Assembly (NCBI RefSeq): GCF_029761915.1 | Contig: NZ_CP121695.1 | Span: 4,121,501-4,185,500, forward strand | DNA from: Bradyrhizobium sp. CB1650 | Lineage (GTDB): Bacteria; Pseudomonadota; Alphaproteobacteria; Rhizobiales; Xanthobacteraceae | Direction: 5' to 3' | DNA length: 64,000 nucleotides | Shown: positions 18,337-27,655 of the stretch, piece by piece | Layout: each line of letters starts with the position of its first letter | Numbering within the stretch: position 1 is the first letter of the stretch | The notes under the pieces: generated by a model | What the model saw: the letters and a program-made list of their open reading frames with translations, nothing else | The model's database searches: none | Told to the model about the DNA's origin: nothing | Made by a program: the position numbers and the translations under genes

Positions 18337-19536
18337 ATGAGCCGCCGCATCAAGAGAGCCAACCCAAAACCCCGCGCACGCGATGAGCGCAAGGAGGCGC
18401 GCCCGTTCAAGGCGCGCAGCGCACAGAAGGCTGGGCCGCGTCCGGGCAGCAAGCCGGGCGCGAAGCCGCAGCGCGTTGCGGGTGAGCGCGCCGAGCGGCG
18501 TGCGCCCGAACCGGCGGCGGCGAAGCCCGTTGAGGCATTGCTGCCAACCAAGGTACAGACCGTCACGGTCACTGCCGACGAGAACAACATGCGCGTCGAC
18601 CGCTTCTTGGAGGCGCGCTTTCCGGGCCTGTCGTTCTCCCATATCCAGCGCGTCGTGCGCAAAGGCGAGCTGCGCGTCGACGGCAAGCGCGTCGACAGCA
18701 AGGACCGTCTCGAGGAGGGCCAGAGCGTCCGCATTCCGCCCTTGAAGCTCGACGCGCCGAAGCTGCCCGGTGCGCTGTCGGAAGCCGCGCAAAAGACGCT
18801 TGCCGCGCTGAAGGAGATGACCATTTACGAGGACGACGACGTCCTCGTCCTCAACAAGCCCGCCGGCCTTGCCGTGCAGGGCGGCTCGGGCATGACGCGG
18901 CACATCGACCAGATGCTGGAGGTGATGCGCGACGCCAAAGGGCAGAAGCCCCGCCTGGTGCACCGGATCGACAGGGAGACGTCGGGCTGCCTCCTGATCG
19001 CCAAGACACGCTTTGCGGCAACGCATCTCACCGGCGCCTTCCGCTCGCGCTCGGCGCGAAAAATCTATTGGGCGCTGGTGCCGGGCGTGCCAAAGCCAAA
19101 GCAGGGCCGCATCTCGACCTTCCTTGCCAAGGAAGAGGGTGAGGACGACACGATCATGCGCATCGCCCAGCATGGCGACGAGGGCGCGAGCCACGCGGTG
19201 ACCTATTATGCGATGGTCGAGACCGCCGGCAACAAGCTGACCTGGGTGTCGTTGAAGCCGGTCACCGGCCGCACCCACCAGCTCCGCGCGCATATGGCTC
19301 ATATCGGCCACGCCATCATCGGCGATCCCAAATACTTCAACAAGGAGAACTGGGAGCTGCCGGGCGGTCTGCAAAACCGGCTGCATCTGCTCGCGCGCCG
19401 CATCGTGATTCCGCATCCGCGCGGCGGCGTGATCGACGCGACCGCGCCGCTGCCGCCCCACATGCAGCAATCCTGGAACCTGCTCGGGTTAGATGCAACC
19501 AGGTTTGATCCGATTGAGAACGCGCCGGAAGAATAG
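18337..19536 (+). CDS. RluC/RluA-family 23S rRNA pseudouridine synthase
   Basis: 399 residues. A basic, low-complexity N-terminal extension (about 1-65, rich in Arg, Lys, Ala, Pro) precedes an S4 RNA-binding domain (RVDRFLEARFPGLSFSHIQ, about 86-145). The RluA catalytic domain has HRIDRETSGCLL with catalytic Asp212, and GRTHQLRAHMAHIGH further on. The S4 + RluA arrangement is that of RluC, which modifies 23S rRNA; the exact target uridines cannot be assigned. The extension is longer than in E. coli RluC. Confidence 0.92.
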   Translation: MSRRIKRANPKPRARDERKEARPFKARSAQKAGPRPGSKPGAKPQRVAGERAERRAPEPAAAKPVEALLPTKVQTVTVTADENNMRVDRFLEARFPGLSFSHIQRVVRKGELRVDGKRVDSKDRLEEGQSVRIPPLKLDAPKLPGALSEAAQKTLAALKEMTIYEDDDVLVLNKPAGLAVQGGSGMTRHIDQMLEVMRDAKGQKPRLVHRIDRETSGCLLIAKTRFAATHLTGAFRSRSARKIYWALVPGVPKPKQGRISTFLAKEEGEDDTIMRIAQHGDEGASHAVTYYAMVETAGNKLTWVSLKPVTGRTHQLRAHMAHIGHAIIGDPKYFNKENWELPGGLQNRLHLLARRIVIPHPRGGVIDATAPLPPHMQQSWNLLGLDATRFDPIENAPEE

Positions 19537-19576
19537 TCGCGTTGAACGGGCGCGGGAGGAGCACAACATATCCTCC

Positions 19577-19879
19577 ATGAAACAGCTCGCGATCTTTCTT
19601 CCGGTGTTGGCCGCGCTGCTAACGGGGCAGGGCGCCTCGGCGCAGTCCCTGCTGCCGGGCACCTCGCAATTCAATCCGCCGCCGCCTCCGCCACCCCCGC
19701 CGCCCCAGATCGAGGTGCCCAAAGTCCCGCAATTCGACGCGCCGCCGAGCTACAACTACAAGCCGATCCCGCGGACGTCGTTCGGCGACCGCATCGCCAG
19801 GTGCCTCGATGATGCCGCGACCGCAGGGCTGGGGCCGGCCGACCGCGCGACCTATTCGCGGAGTTGCGCGAACCAGTAG
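19577..19879 (+). CDS. Small secreted proline-rich protein
   Basis: 100 residues. Signal peptide MKQLAIFLPVLAALLTGQGASAQ, then a run of ten prolines (about residues 34-43), PQIEVPKVPQFDAPPS, and a small C-terminal part with two Cys (RCLDDAATAGLGPADRATYSRSCANQ). Likely periplasmic, and the Cys pair may form a disulfide. No function recognised. The ATG at 19577 is chosen because it begins the signal peptide; the longer frame overlaps the pseudouridine synthase gene. Confidence 0.8.
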   Translation: MKQLAIFLPVLAALLTGQGASAQSLLPGTSQFNPPPPPPPPPPQIEVPKVPQFDAPPSYNYKPIPRTSFGDRIARCLDDAATAGLGPADRATYSRSCANQ

Positions 19880-20078
19880 ACCCCAATGTCGTCCCGGCGA
19901 AAGCCGCTTTGCGCTCGTCGCGATTACCCCGGGGGAGGAGTTTGGCGAAGATTCGCCGTTTGGTACCCGCGTCGCGCCGCATGGCAGCTCCGGGGAACCC
20001 AGGCCCGCCGCTCGCTTTATCGGCCGCCGGTCTTATCTTAAGAACCTTGCATTCAGGAAGCGGGACCGACAACGTAAG

Positions 20079-20873
20079 ATGCGCGAATTGTTCGATGAGG
20101 CTGCGGGGCAATCCCCGCTCGATCCGCATGAAGCGGCCCGCCAGGCCGCGCGCGCGCCGCTGCGCAAGCGCTTCTACAAGGAGGTGGGCGTGACCGAGGC
20201 CGAGAGCGGCTTCGCCGTCACGCTCGACGGCAAGCCAATCCGCACGCCTTCGAGCCGCCAGGTGGTGATCCCGTCGCGCGCGCTGGCCGATGCGGTGGCG
20301 GCGGAGTGGGAGGCACAGAAGGAAGCGCTCGATCCCATGACCATGCCGCTGACGCGGCTCGCCAACAGCGTGATCGAGGGCGTCGTCGATCGCGTCGCGG
20401 ATGTGAGCGATGATCTCGCTAAATACTTCCAGTCGGATCTCCTGTTCTATCGCGCCGGCCATCCGGAGGGGCTGGTCGCGCGCGAGGCCGCGCATTGGGA
20501 CCCCGTGCTGTTCTGGGCCGCCGAGGCGCTGGGAGCCCATTTCATCCTGTCCGAAGGCATCATGCATGTGAAGCAGCCGGAGGAGGCGGTGCAAGCCGCG
20601 CGTGACGCGCTGCCGGACGATCCCTGGGTCGTGGCGGCGCTGCACGTGATCACGACGCTGACCGGCTCGGCCTTGCTGGCGCTGGCGCTGGCACACGGGG
20701 CGCGCGATGCCGACCAGGTCTGGGCGGCTGCCCATGTCGATGAGGACTGGAATGCCGACCAGTGGGGCGTGGATGAAGAGGCCGCCGGCCGCCGCGCGGC
20801 CCGCCTGCGGGATTTCGAGGCCGCCGTGGCGGTGCTTGCGGCCGTGAAGGCGACCGGGGCCAAAGGTCCTTAA
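20079..20873 (+). CDS. ATP12-family F1-ATPase assembly chaperone
   Basis: 264 residues. ATP12 proteins bind the F1 alpha subunit during ATP synthase assembly; the family is shared by mitochondria and alphaproteobacteria. Recognised by RKRFYKEVGVTEAESGFAVTLDGKPIRTPSSRQVVIPS, LADAVAAEWEAQ and the TMPLTRLANSVIEGV block, then KYFQSDLLFYRA. The ATG at 20079 matches the usual start MRELFDEA. Upstream residues in the open frame are rejected. Confidence 0.93.
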   Translation: MRELFDEAAGQSPLDPHEAARQAARAPLRKRFYKEVGVTEAESGFAVTLDGKPIRTPSSRQVVIPSRALADAVAAEWEAQKEALDPMTMPLTRLANSVIEGVVDRVADVSDDLAKYFQSDLLFYRAGHPEGLVAREAAHWDPVLFWAAEALGAHFILSEGIMHVKQPEEAVQAARDALPDDPWVVAALHVITTLTGSALLALALAHGARDADQVWAAAHVDEDWNADQWGVDEEAAGRRAARLRDFEAAVAVLAAVKATGAKGP

Positions 20874-20929
20874 CGAGGGGTTTACGAGGGCGGCCTTACG
20901 GTGGATCGCGTTCCCCTGGATCCTTCTCC

Positions 20930-22537
20930 ATGCCGACGCCGATAGGCTCGATCGTCCCCGTCAGTTCCGCCGGCCCCGTGGCCGATGCGGGAACACCCGG
21001 GCTCGTGCTCCAGGACGGCAGCGTGGTCGATGCCAAGGTCGTCAGCGTGCTAGCCGACAATCTGGTGCGAATCGCGATCGCCAATCTCTCCCTCGACGTG
21101 ATGTCGGAAGTGGCGCTGTCGCCGGGACAGAACCTTCAGCTCGCGGTGTCGCAGAGCGACGGCACGATCCGGCTCGCCGTCGTCAACGGAGCAGGCACGG
21201 CCGCGGCCGATCAGGTCACGCTGACGCCGGGCGCCGCATCGCGTGTCGACAGCCCGCCGCTCGCGCCCTCGCTGAGCGCCGTGCGCAGTCCGTTGACGCC
21301 GGCCGAGCAGGCCGCGATGACCGCGGCCTCGGCCGAGGCCGTGACGAAACAGGGCAGCCAGGCGCCGCTGTTTGCCAATCTGGCCGCGGTCGTCACCGGC
21401 AGCGATCTGCCGGCGGGACTGAAGCAGGCCGTGCTGGACGTGCTCGCGCAGCAGACGCCGCTCAACGTCCGGCTCGACGGCGCCGATATCGAGTCCGCCT
21501 TCCAGAGGTCGGGCCTGTTTCTCGAGGCGTCGCTGGCATCCGGCGCGACGCCATCCTCGGGCACCATGCCGGATTTGAAGGCGGCGCTGCTGGTGCTGCG
21601 TCAGACCTTGGCCGCGACTTCCGGCGGCGCGCCGCAAGCATCAACGCCGTCTGCCGCGCCTACGTCGCCGCAGGCCGCGGTCTCGTTGGAACGGGTCGCA
21701 ACGCTGCAGACGCCGCAGCCATTGGGCGACGCCGATGCCAGCCCATCGGCAGGCGCGTCGCGCACAGCCAATCCCGCAGCCGCGGCCCTCGCCGAGGCGG
21801 CTTCCGATAGTGCGCTGTCGGCCATGCCGCGCGCGATGGCGGCCGGCGTCGCCTCGAGCCTGCTTCAGGAGGCGACACAGAATCTGCCGCGCATGACAGG
21901 CAACGTGCCGGGCTCGAACAAGGCCGTACCGGACAGCCACGTCGTTGAGGCGGCTGCGCGCACGACCACGCCGCCGCCGTTCCGCGGCGCGCCGCCGTCG
22001 CCGCAATCGATCGCCTTACCGTCGCTCGCGCCGGATACGCCGCTGGCTGCCACCGTGCATCGCCTGCTCGACGACACCGACGCCGCGATCGCGCGCCAGA
22101 CCTTGCTGCAGGTCGCCTCGCTTCCCGATCGCGTCGATGCCAGCGGCCACCGCGTCGACCCGACGGTGCCGCAGTGGAATTTCGAAATCCCGTTCGCGAC
22201 TGCGCAGGGCACCGCGATGGCGCAGTTCGCGATTTCGCGCGACGGCGGCAACGAATCGGCCGATCCCGCCAAGCGCGCCTGGCGCGCGCGCTTCTCGCTC
22301 AATGTCGAGCCAGCCGGACCCGTGCACGCGCTGATCACGCTGAACGGCGACAAGACTTTGGTGCGGATGTGGGCGGAGCGGCCGACCACGGCACAGCAAC
22401 TGCGTGCCGGCGTCGGTGAGCTCAGCCAGGCTTTGGCCAAGGTCGAGCTCAAGCCCGGCGACATCGTCGTGCGCGACGGTACGCCACCGCAGCCGGCACC
22501 GGCCCGAGCCGGGCATTTCCTGGATCGCGCGACATGA
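20930..22537 (+). CDS. FliK-like flagellar hook-length control protein
   Basis: 535 residues. The N-terminal two thirds is low-complexity Ala/Pro/Ser/Thr-rich, as in FliK rulers. A folded C-terminal domain (about 390-520) with [31 protein letters not shown] and [21 protein letters not shown] resembles the Flg_hook (FliK C-terminal) domain, which contacts FlhB to switch secretion from hook to filament. Its TGA overlaps the ATG of the FlhB-C gene, strong evidence for a joint role. No other flagellar gene is in the window, so calling it the main FliK is uncertain. Confidence 0.82.
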   Translation: MPTPIGSIVPVSSAGPVADAGTPGLVLQDGSVVDAKVVSVLADNLVRIAIANLSLDVMSEVALSPGQNLQLAVSQSDGTIRLAVVNGAGTAAADQVTLTPGAASRVDSPPLAPSLSAVRSPLTPAEQAAMTAASAEAVTKQGSQAPLFANLAAVVTGSDLPAGLKQAVLDVLAQQTPLNVRLDGADIESAFQRSGLFLEASLASGATPSSGTMPDLKAALLVLRQTLAATSGGAPQASTPSAAPTSPQAAVSLERVATLQTPQPLGDADASPSAGASRTANPAAAALAEAASDSALSAMPRAMAAGVASSLLQEATQNLPRMTGNVPGSNKAVPDSHVVEAAARTTTPPPFRGAPPSPQSIALPSLAPDTPLAATVHRLLDDTDAAIARQTLLQVASLPDRVDASGHRVDPTVPQWNFEIPFATAQGTAMAQFAISRDGGNESADPAKRAWRARFSLNVEPAGPVHALITLNGDKTLVRMWAERPTTAQQLRAGVGELSQALAKVELKPGDIVVRDGTPPQPAPARAGHFLDRAT

Positions 22538-22797
22538 GCGACGACACCAAGCTTGCGATCGCGCTTCACTACGAGAAGGGCAGCGGCGCACCGGTGGTCG
22601 TCGCCAAGGGCAGGGGCACGGTCGGCGAGAAGATCGTCGAGATCGCCAAGGCACACGACATCCCGATCGAGGAGAACGAAGTCCTGGCTGGCGCGTTGTC
22701 CAAGGTCGAGCTCGGCGAAGAGATTCCGCCGGACCTCTACAAGGCCGTCGCCGAGGTGTTGGTGTTCGTGCTGCGGCTGTCCGGCCGCGCGCGCTAA
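22534..22797 (+). CDS. Stand-alone FlhB C-terminal (EscU/YscU) domain protein
   Basis: 87 residues equal to the cytoplasmic C-terminal domain of FlhB. The blocks are [41 protein letters not shown], and [21 protein letters not shown]. No transmembrane segments are present. The autocleavage motif NPTH of FlhB is missing, so the protein begins where the cleaved FlhB fragment would. Similar free domains (FlhX in Helicobacter, YlqH-type proteins) can stand in for or modulate FlhB. It overlaps the FliK-like gene by four bases. Confidence 0.9.
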   Translation: MSDDTKLAIALHYEKGSGAPVVVAKGRGTVGEKIVEIAKAHDIPIEENEVLAGALSKVELGEEIPPDLYKAVAEVLVFVLRLSGRAR

Positions 22798-22869
22798 CAT
22801 CTGTCATCGTTTCGCCACGAGAGCGCCTGCATGGTCGCGACCCCTTTCATCGTTTAACGGACATCGCGC

Positions 22870-23688
22870 TTGCTCACCCGCCGTTGCACCCTCGGCCTTT
22901 TTGCCGCAGCCGCCATCCTGCCGTCGCGTGCGCTCGCCAATGTCGCGCCACCGCACAATGAAATCCGTGAGAGCCTTGCCAAGCGGTTCACGGATGCGGG
23001 TACGGCCGGAACCTTCGTCGGCTACAAGGTCGACGATTACCTGATCATCGCGAGTGACAGCGACCGCTCGGGCGAGGGCAAGCTGCCGGCCTCGACCTTC
23101 AAGATCCCGAACTCGCTGATCGCACTCGAGACTGGCGTCGTGGCCGATCCCGACAAGGACGTCTTCCCCTGGGACGGCGTCAAGCGCCCGATCGAGGCCT
23201 GGAACAAGGACCACACGCTGCGCAGCGCCATCGCGGTGAGCGCCGTGCCGGTCTATCAGGAGATCGCGCGCCGCGTCGGGCAGGAGCGGATGCAGAAATA
23301 CGTCGATCTCCTCGACTACGGCAATCGCGACATCGGCGGCGGCATCGACCAGTTCTGGCTGACAGGAAATCTGCGTATCGATCCGGTCGAGCAGATCGAT
23401 TTCGTCGACCGGCTGCGCCGCCGCGCGCTGCCGATCTCGGCGCGCAGCCAGGCCCTCGTCAGCGACATCCTGCCGGTGACCAAGGTCGGCGACGCCGTCA
23501 TTCGCCTGAAGTCGGGACTGCTGGGCGCCGAGCGCGGCGAGCCGTCGCTCGGCTGGATGGTCGGCTGGGCCGAGAAGGGCAGCGCGCAGACCGTGTTCGC
23601 GCTCAACATGGATTGCCGCGAGCAGCGCCACATCGAGGCCCGCATGACCCTGACGCAAGCCTGCCTTGCCGATATCGGCGCGATCTAG
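22870..23688 (+). CDS. Class D (OXA-type) beta-lactamase
   Basis: 272 residues with all class D motifs: Ser75-Thr-Phe-Lys78, Ser124-Ala-Val126, Tyr150-Gly-Asn152 and Lys214-Ser-Gly216. The GWMVGW region follows. The active-site Lys78 is the residue carboxylated in OXA enzymes. The signal peptide starts LTRRCTLGLFAAAAILP with twin arginines, so Tat export is possible. The start is TTG at 22870 with no good alternative. Sits alone, without linked regulator or mobile element, suggesting an intrinsic chromosomal gene. Drug range cannot be predicted. Confidence 0.92.
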   Translation: MLTRRCTLGLFAAAAILPSRALANVAPPHNEIRESLAKRFTDAGTAGTFVGYKVDDYLIIASDSDRSGEGKLPASTFKIPNSLIALETGVVADPDKDVFPWDGVKRPIEAWNKDHTLRSAIAVSAVPVYQEIARRVGQERMQKYVDLLDYGNRDIGGGIDQFWLTGNLRIDPVEQIDFVDRLRRRALPISARSQALVSDILPVTKVGDAVIRLKSGLLGAERGEPSLGWMVGWAEKGSAQTVFALNMDCREQRHIEARMTLTQACLADIGAI

Positions 23689-23765
23689 CGCAACCGCGCT
23701 GGTGCACATCGAGCGGCTCGAGACTAGCATCGTCCTTACCAAACAAAAAAGGTTGGGAGGATACA

Positions 23766-24422
23766 GTGAACTCAACGCCGCTCTGGCTGTCGTCGCTCAC
23801 GCTTGCCGCCGCGGGCGGATGGCTCGCCGCCACCATGTTTGCAGCGCCCGCCACCAGCAAGGAGCCGCGCTTTCCGCAGCTCACCATGGACCAGCTCGAC
23901 GAGAAGCAGAAGCCGCTCGGCGAGCAGATCATGAAGGTCTCGAGCGTCGGCATCGGCGGGCCCTACAATCCGATGATCCGCAGCCCCGTGCTCGGCCAGC
24001 GCCTGTTCGACCTGTTCTATTACCTGCGCTGGCAGACCTCGGTGCCGACCAAGCTCAACGAGTTCGCGATCCTTGTGATCGCGCGGCAGTGGCGCTCGCA
24101 GGTGGAATGGTTCGCCCATGCACCGCTCGCGGCCAAGGCCGGCCTGTCATCGGACATCATCGCCGAGCTGAAGGCCGGCAAGCGGCCATCCGGAATGGCG
24201 GAGGACGAGGCGGTGGTCTACGACTTCGTCACCGAGCTTACCACGACCAGGAAAGTCTCGGACGAGACCTACGCGCGTGCCAAAAAGGTGTTTGGCGATC
24301 AGCAGATCGTCGATCTCACCGCGCTCGCCGGCAATTACGTGATGGTCGCGATGCTGCTCGCGATGGCGGAGGAGACGGTACCACCCGGCAAGGAGGAGCC
24401 GTTCAAGCCTGGCGAGCCCTAA
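23766..24422 (+). CDS. Carboxymuconolactone decarboxylase (CMD)-family protein with export signal
   Basis: 218 residues. An N-terminal hydrophobic segment (about 8-28, LSSLTLAAAGGWLAATMFAA) suggests export or anchoring. The CMD-like helical domain follows with FAILVIARQWRSQVEWFAHAPLAAKAG. The CxxC pair of AhpD is absent, so peroxidase-partner chemistry is unlikely; function unknown. The GTG at 23766 has GGGAGG upstream. A longer open frame runs into the beta-lactamase gene in another phase and is rejected. Confidence 0.85.
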   Translation: MNSTPLWLSSLTLAAAGGWLAATMFAAPATSKEPRFPQLTMDQLDEKQKPLGEQIMKVSSVGIGGPYNPMIRSPVLGQRLFDLFYYLRWQTSVPTKLNEFAILVIARQWRSQVEWFAHAPLAAKAGLSSDIIAELKAGKRPSGMAEDEAVVYDFVTELTTTRKVSDETYARAKKVFGDQQIVDLTALAGNYVMVAMLLAMAEETVPPGKEEPFKPGEP

Positions 24423-24462
24423 GGTGGGACAGTTCGTTTGTGGCTATCAAAGAGCGCGCAAG

Positions 24463-24867
24463 TCAGATTCTGTCCTGCCGCCCGATCCGCCCGAGATGGG
24501 TGAAGCCGAAGCCGGCGGAATATTTCAAGCCATAGCCGAGCGCCCGGTCGATGCCGATATGGGCGAGCCAGATCAAGGCGATGGACAAGGTGAGGGGCGA
24601 GGCAAAGCCGAAGCCGAGCGTCATCAGCGTCACCGGCGCCATGTAGCTGTGGGCGGCGTTGTAGACCACCGCTCCGAACTTCGCGTCCGACAGGTAGGCG
24701 AGGAAGCTTAAGTCGGGCACCAGGAAGAGCAGGAGATAGAGCGTCCAGGAGCCGCCCCAGGCGGCATAGAGCAGCGTCATGCCGATGAACAGCGTCAGCC
24801 CCTCCAGCCGCAAGAGGAGCCTGATCCCGCCGGTTGCCGCGCCGGTCTCGGCTGCTACCTCATTCAT
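24463..24867 (-). CDS. DUF4260 membrane protein
   Basis: 134 residues with about four hydrophobic segments and a conserved middle reading FLVPDLSFLAYLSDAKFGAVVYNAAHSY, then LIWLAHIGIDRALGYGLKY. These blocks mark DUF4260, a small integral membrane family of unknown function. The ATG at 24867 has GGAGAG at a proper distance and is preferred over 24882. Confidence 0.85.
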   Translation of the reverse strand: MNEVAAETGAATGGIRLLLRLEGLTLFIGMTLLYAAWGGSWTLYLLLFLVPDLSFLAYLSDAKFGAVVYNAAHSYMAPVTLMTLGFGFASPLTLSIALIWLAHIGIDRALGYGLKYSAGFGFTHLGRIGRQDRI

Positions 24868-25017
24868 GATCCGTCTCTCCATGCCAAAACTTTGGAATCC
24901 CTACCGCTTTCCGCAGCCACAGGGCAGCCCTCCGAGGCCGAAAGCCGCTTCCCGGCCCGCAAAATGCCGTGTTAGAACCCCCGGCAATCGCATTTAGCTA
25001 AGAACTGGCGGGAGCAA

Positions 25018-26550
25018 ATGAAACATATCCTGGACGCCCTTGAAGAACGTCGTGCCGGCGCGAAGCTCGGCGGCGGGGAAAAGCGCATCGAAGCGCAGCA
25101 CGCCCGCGGCAAGCTGACCGCCCGCGAGCGGATCGAGCTCCTGCTCGACAAGGGATCGTTCGAGGAGTTCGACATGTTCGTCGAGCACCGCTCCACCGAG
25201 TTCGGCATGGAAAAGACCAAGGTGCCCGGCGACGGCGTCGTCACCGGCTGGGGCACCATCAACGGCCGCAAGACCTTCGTCTTCGCCAAGGACTTCACCG
25301 TGTTCGGCGGCTCGCTGTCCGAAACCCACGCGCTGAAGATCACCAAGCTGCAGGACATGGCGATGAAGGCAAGGGCGCCCATCATCGGCCTCTATGACGC
25401 GGGCGGCGCCCGCATCCAGGAGGGCGTCGCGGCGCTCGCGGGCTATTCCTACGTCTTCCGCCGCAACGTGCTCGCCTCGGGCGTGATCCCGCAGATCTCG
25501 GTGATCATGGGCCCCTGCGCCGGCGGCGACGTCTATTCGCCGGCGATGACCGACTTCATCTTCATGGTGAAGAACACCAGCTACATGTTCGTCACCGGCC
25601 CGGACGTGGTGAAGACCGTCACCAACGAGGTGGTCACCGCCGAAGAGCTCGGCGGCGCCTCGGTGCATGCGACGCGCTCCTCGATCGCGGATGGCGCGTT
25701 CGAGAACGACGTCGACGCGCTGCTCCAGATGCGCCGGCTGATCGACTTCCTGCCGTCCAACAACACCGACGGCGTGCCGGAATGGCCGAGCTTCGATTCC
25801 ATCGAGCGTATCGACGAGTCGCTGGATACGCTGATCCCCGACAATCCGAACAAGCCCTACGACATGAAGGAGCTGATCCTGAAGGTCGTCGACGAGGGCG
25901 ACTTCTTCGAGATATCGGAGGCCTTCGCCAAGAACATCGTCACGGGATTCGGCCGCATCGCAGGCCGCACCGTCGGCTTCGTCGCCAACCAGCCGATGGT
26001 GCTCGCGGGCGTGCTCGATAGTGACGCATCGCGCAAGGCCGCACGCTTCGTCCGCTTCTGCGATGCCTTCAACATCCCGATCGTCACCTTCGTCGACGTG
26101 CCGGGCTTTTTGCCGGGCACCGCGCAGGAATATGGCGGCCTGATCAAGCACGGCGCAAAACTGCTGTTCGCCTACTCGCAGTGCACGGTGCCGCTGGTCA
26201 CGATCATCACCCGCAAGGCCTATGGCGGCGCCTTCGACGTCATGGCCTCCAAGGAGATCGGCGCCGACATGAACTACGCCTGGCCGACCGCACAGATCGC
26301 GGTGATGGGTGCCAAGGGCGCGGTGGAGATCATCTTCCGCTCCGACATCGGCGACCCCGACAAGATCGCGGCGCGCACCAAGGAATACGAAGACCGCTTC
26401 CTGTCCCCCTTCATCGCCGCCGAGCGCGGCTACATCGACGACGTCATCATGCCCCACTCGACGAGGCGCCGCATCGCAAGGGCGCTGGCGATGCTGAAGG
26501 ACAAGAAGACGGAAATGCCCGCGAAGAAGCACGACAATTTGCCGTTGTGA
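25018..26550 (+). CDS. pccB: Acyl-CoA carboxylase beta subunit (propionyl-CoA type)
   Basis: 510 residues, the carboxyltransferase subunit of a biotin-dependent acyl-CoA carboxylase. It moves the carboxyl group from biotin to propionyl-CoA or similar short acyl-CoA to give methylmalonyl-CoA. N-terminal [16 protein letters not shown], the oxyanion-forming [10 protein letters not shown] and [13 protein letters not shown], and the C-terminal [24 protein letters not shown] plus [12 protein letters not shown] blocks are diagnostic. The biotin carboxylase/BCCP subunit is not within the window. Substrate preference between propionyl- and methylcrotonyl-CoA is inferred from the overall pattern. Confidence 0.93.
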   Translation: MKHILDALEERRAGAKLGGGEKRIEAQHARGKLTARERIELLLDKGSFEEFDMFVEHRSTEFGMEKTKVPGDGVVTGWGTINGRKTFVFAKDFTVFGGSLSETHALKITKLQDMAMKARAPIIGLYDAGGARIQEGVAALAGYSYVFRRNVLASGVIPQISVIMGPCAGGDVYSPAMTDFIFMVKNTSYMFVTGPDVVKTVTNEVVTAEELGGASVHATRSSIADGAFENDVDALLQMRRLIDFLPSNNTDGVPEWPSFDSIERIDESLDTLIPDNPNKPYDMKELILKVVDEGDFFEISEAFAKNIVTGFGRIAGRTVGFVANQPMVLAGVLDSDASRKAARFVRFCDAFNIPIVTFVDVPGFLPGTAQEYGGLIKHGAKLLFAYSQCTVPLVTIITRKAYGGAFDVMASKEIGADMNYAWPTAQIAVMGAKGAVEIIFRSDIGDPDKIAARTKEYEDRFLSPFIAAERGYIDDVIMPHSTRRRIARALAMLKDKKTEMPAKKHDNLPL

Positions 26551-26555
26551 GGACT

Positions 26556-26632
26556 AGTAGCCCGGATGAGCGTAGCGATATCCGGGTTTTCGCGAGAGGT
26601 CCCGCATGTCGCTTCGCTCATGCGGGCTACTG
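26556..26632 (+). repeat. Dispersed palindromic repeat, class F (GTAGCCCG / CGGGCTAC)
   Basis: Starts AGTAGCCCGGATGAGCGTAG and ends GCGGGCTACTGG, with inner arms GATGAGCGTAGCGATATC and GCATGTCGCTTCGCTCATGC. Typical of short palindromic elements scattered between rhizobial genes. It lies just after the carboxylase gene. Single full copy seen here. Confidence 0.7.
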
Positions 26633-26669
26633 GTTCCGTTTCTGACTTGGCATCCTCGATCGGTGTCCA

Positions 26670-27017
26670 ATGACCGAAGACGATCCGATTGACGAGATTT
26701 CCGAGATCGAAGCGCGGATCGAGACGCTGGCGGAGATTGCTGAGCGATGCCGGAAGTTCATTCTGGCTTCCAAGATCGCGATCGGTGGCGGCGCCGCGTT
26801 GCTGTTGATCACGATCCTCGGCCTGCTCGGAGCCGGTCAGGTCGCGGTGCTCGGATCGATCGCCTTGGTGCTCGGCGGGATCGTGTCGCTCGGCTCGAAC
26901 ATCAGCACCTTGCGGCAGACCGAGGCCGCGATCAGTGCGGCGGAGATGCGCCGCCTGGCGCTGATCGGCAGGATCGATCTTCGTCTCGTGGCCGATACGC
27001 CGATGAAGCTGATGTAA
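26670..27017 (+). CDS. Small two-TM membrane protein
   Basis: 115 residues. N-terminal acidic/helical part (MTEDDPIDEISEIEARIETLAEIAERC), two adjacent hydrophobic segments at about 32-51 and 54-75 separated by a short turn (GAGQ), and a C-terminal amphipathic part. Both ends would face the cytoplasm. No family recognised. Real-gene status rests on the ATG, the membrane hairpin and the absence of a rival frame. Confidence 0.65.
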   Translation: MTEDDPIDEISEIEARIETLAEIAERCRKFILASKIAIGGGAALLLITILGLLGAGQVAVLGSIALVLGGIVSLGSNISTLRQTEAAISAAEMRRLALIGRIDLRLVADTPMKLM

Positions 27018-27083
27018 CGCCGCTTGCAATCGCCTGCCGCAGGCCTACCATGACGAGCGTTGGTACCTTGAAGGAGCGCAGCC

Positions 27084-27569
27084 ATGGAACTCACCGTGGT
27101 GCCCATCGTCAAGCCGGACGCAACCAACTTCATCTTCGGCCAGTCGCATTTCATCAAGACCGTGGAAGACCTCCATGAGGCGCTGGTCGGCGCGGTGCCG
27201 GGCATCCGCTTCGGGCTCGCTTTCTGCGAAGCCTCCGGCAAGCGGCTGGTGCGCTGGTCGGGGAACGACGAACCTGCGCTCACCCTCGCGCGCGACAACG
27301 CATTGACCATCGGCGCCGGACACACTTTCCTGATCTTCCTGGGTGACGGATTCTTTCCCGTCAACGTGCTGGCTGCGGTGCGCGCGGTGCCGGAGGTCTG
27401 CCGCATCTTTTGTGCGACCGCCAATGCGACACAGGTGATCATCGCGCAAACGGACCTCGGCCGCGGCGTGCTCGGCGTGGTGGATGGTGCCTCGCCGCTG
27501 GGTATCGAAGCCGACGCGGACATTGCGTGGCGGAAAGACCTGCTGCGAAAGATCGGCTACAAGCTGTAG
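27084..27569 (+). CDS. Adenosine-specific kinase family protein
   Basis: 161 residues, matching the adenosine-specific kinase family (PF04008, first described in archaea). Blocks: KPDATNFIFGQSHFIKTVEDLHEAL, FGLAFCEASGKRLVRW, GAGHTFLIFLGDGFFPVNVL and CRIFCATANATQVIIAQTDLGRGVLGVVDG. The family's catalytic role is poorly tested. The ATG has AAGGAGCGC upstream. It is followed at 86 bases by the PIMT gene. Confidence 0.88.
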   Translation: MELTVVPIVKPDATNFIFGQSHFIKTVEDLHEALVGAVPGIRFGLAFCEASGKRLVRWSGNDEPALTLARDNALTIGAGHTFLIFLGDGFFPVNVLAAVRAVPEVCRIFCATANATQVIIAQTDLGRGVLGVVDGASPLGIEADADIAWRKDLLRKIGYKL

Positions 27570-27655
27570 CGATTGGATGTCGGCATTGGCCGGATCCACG
27601 CGTTGCGCTCAAGCAGTCGACGGCAATTTGCGTATCTCGTGGAGAGCGCACGATC

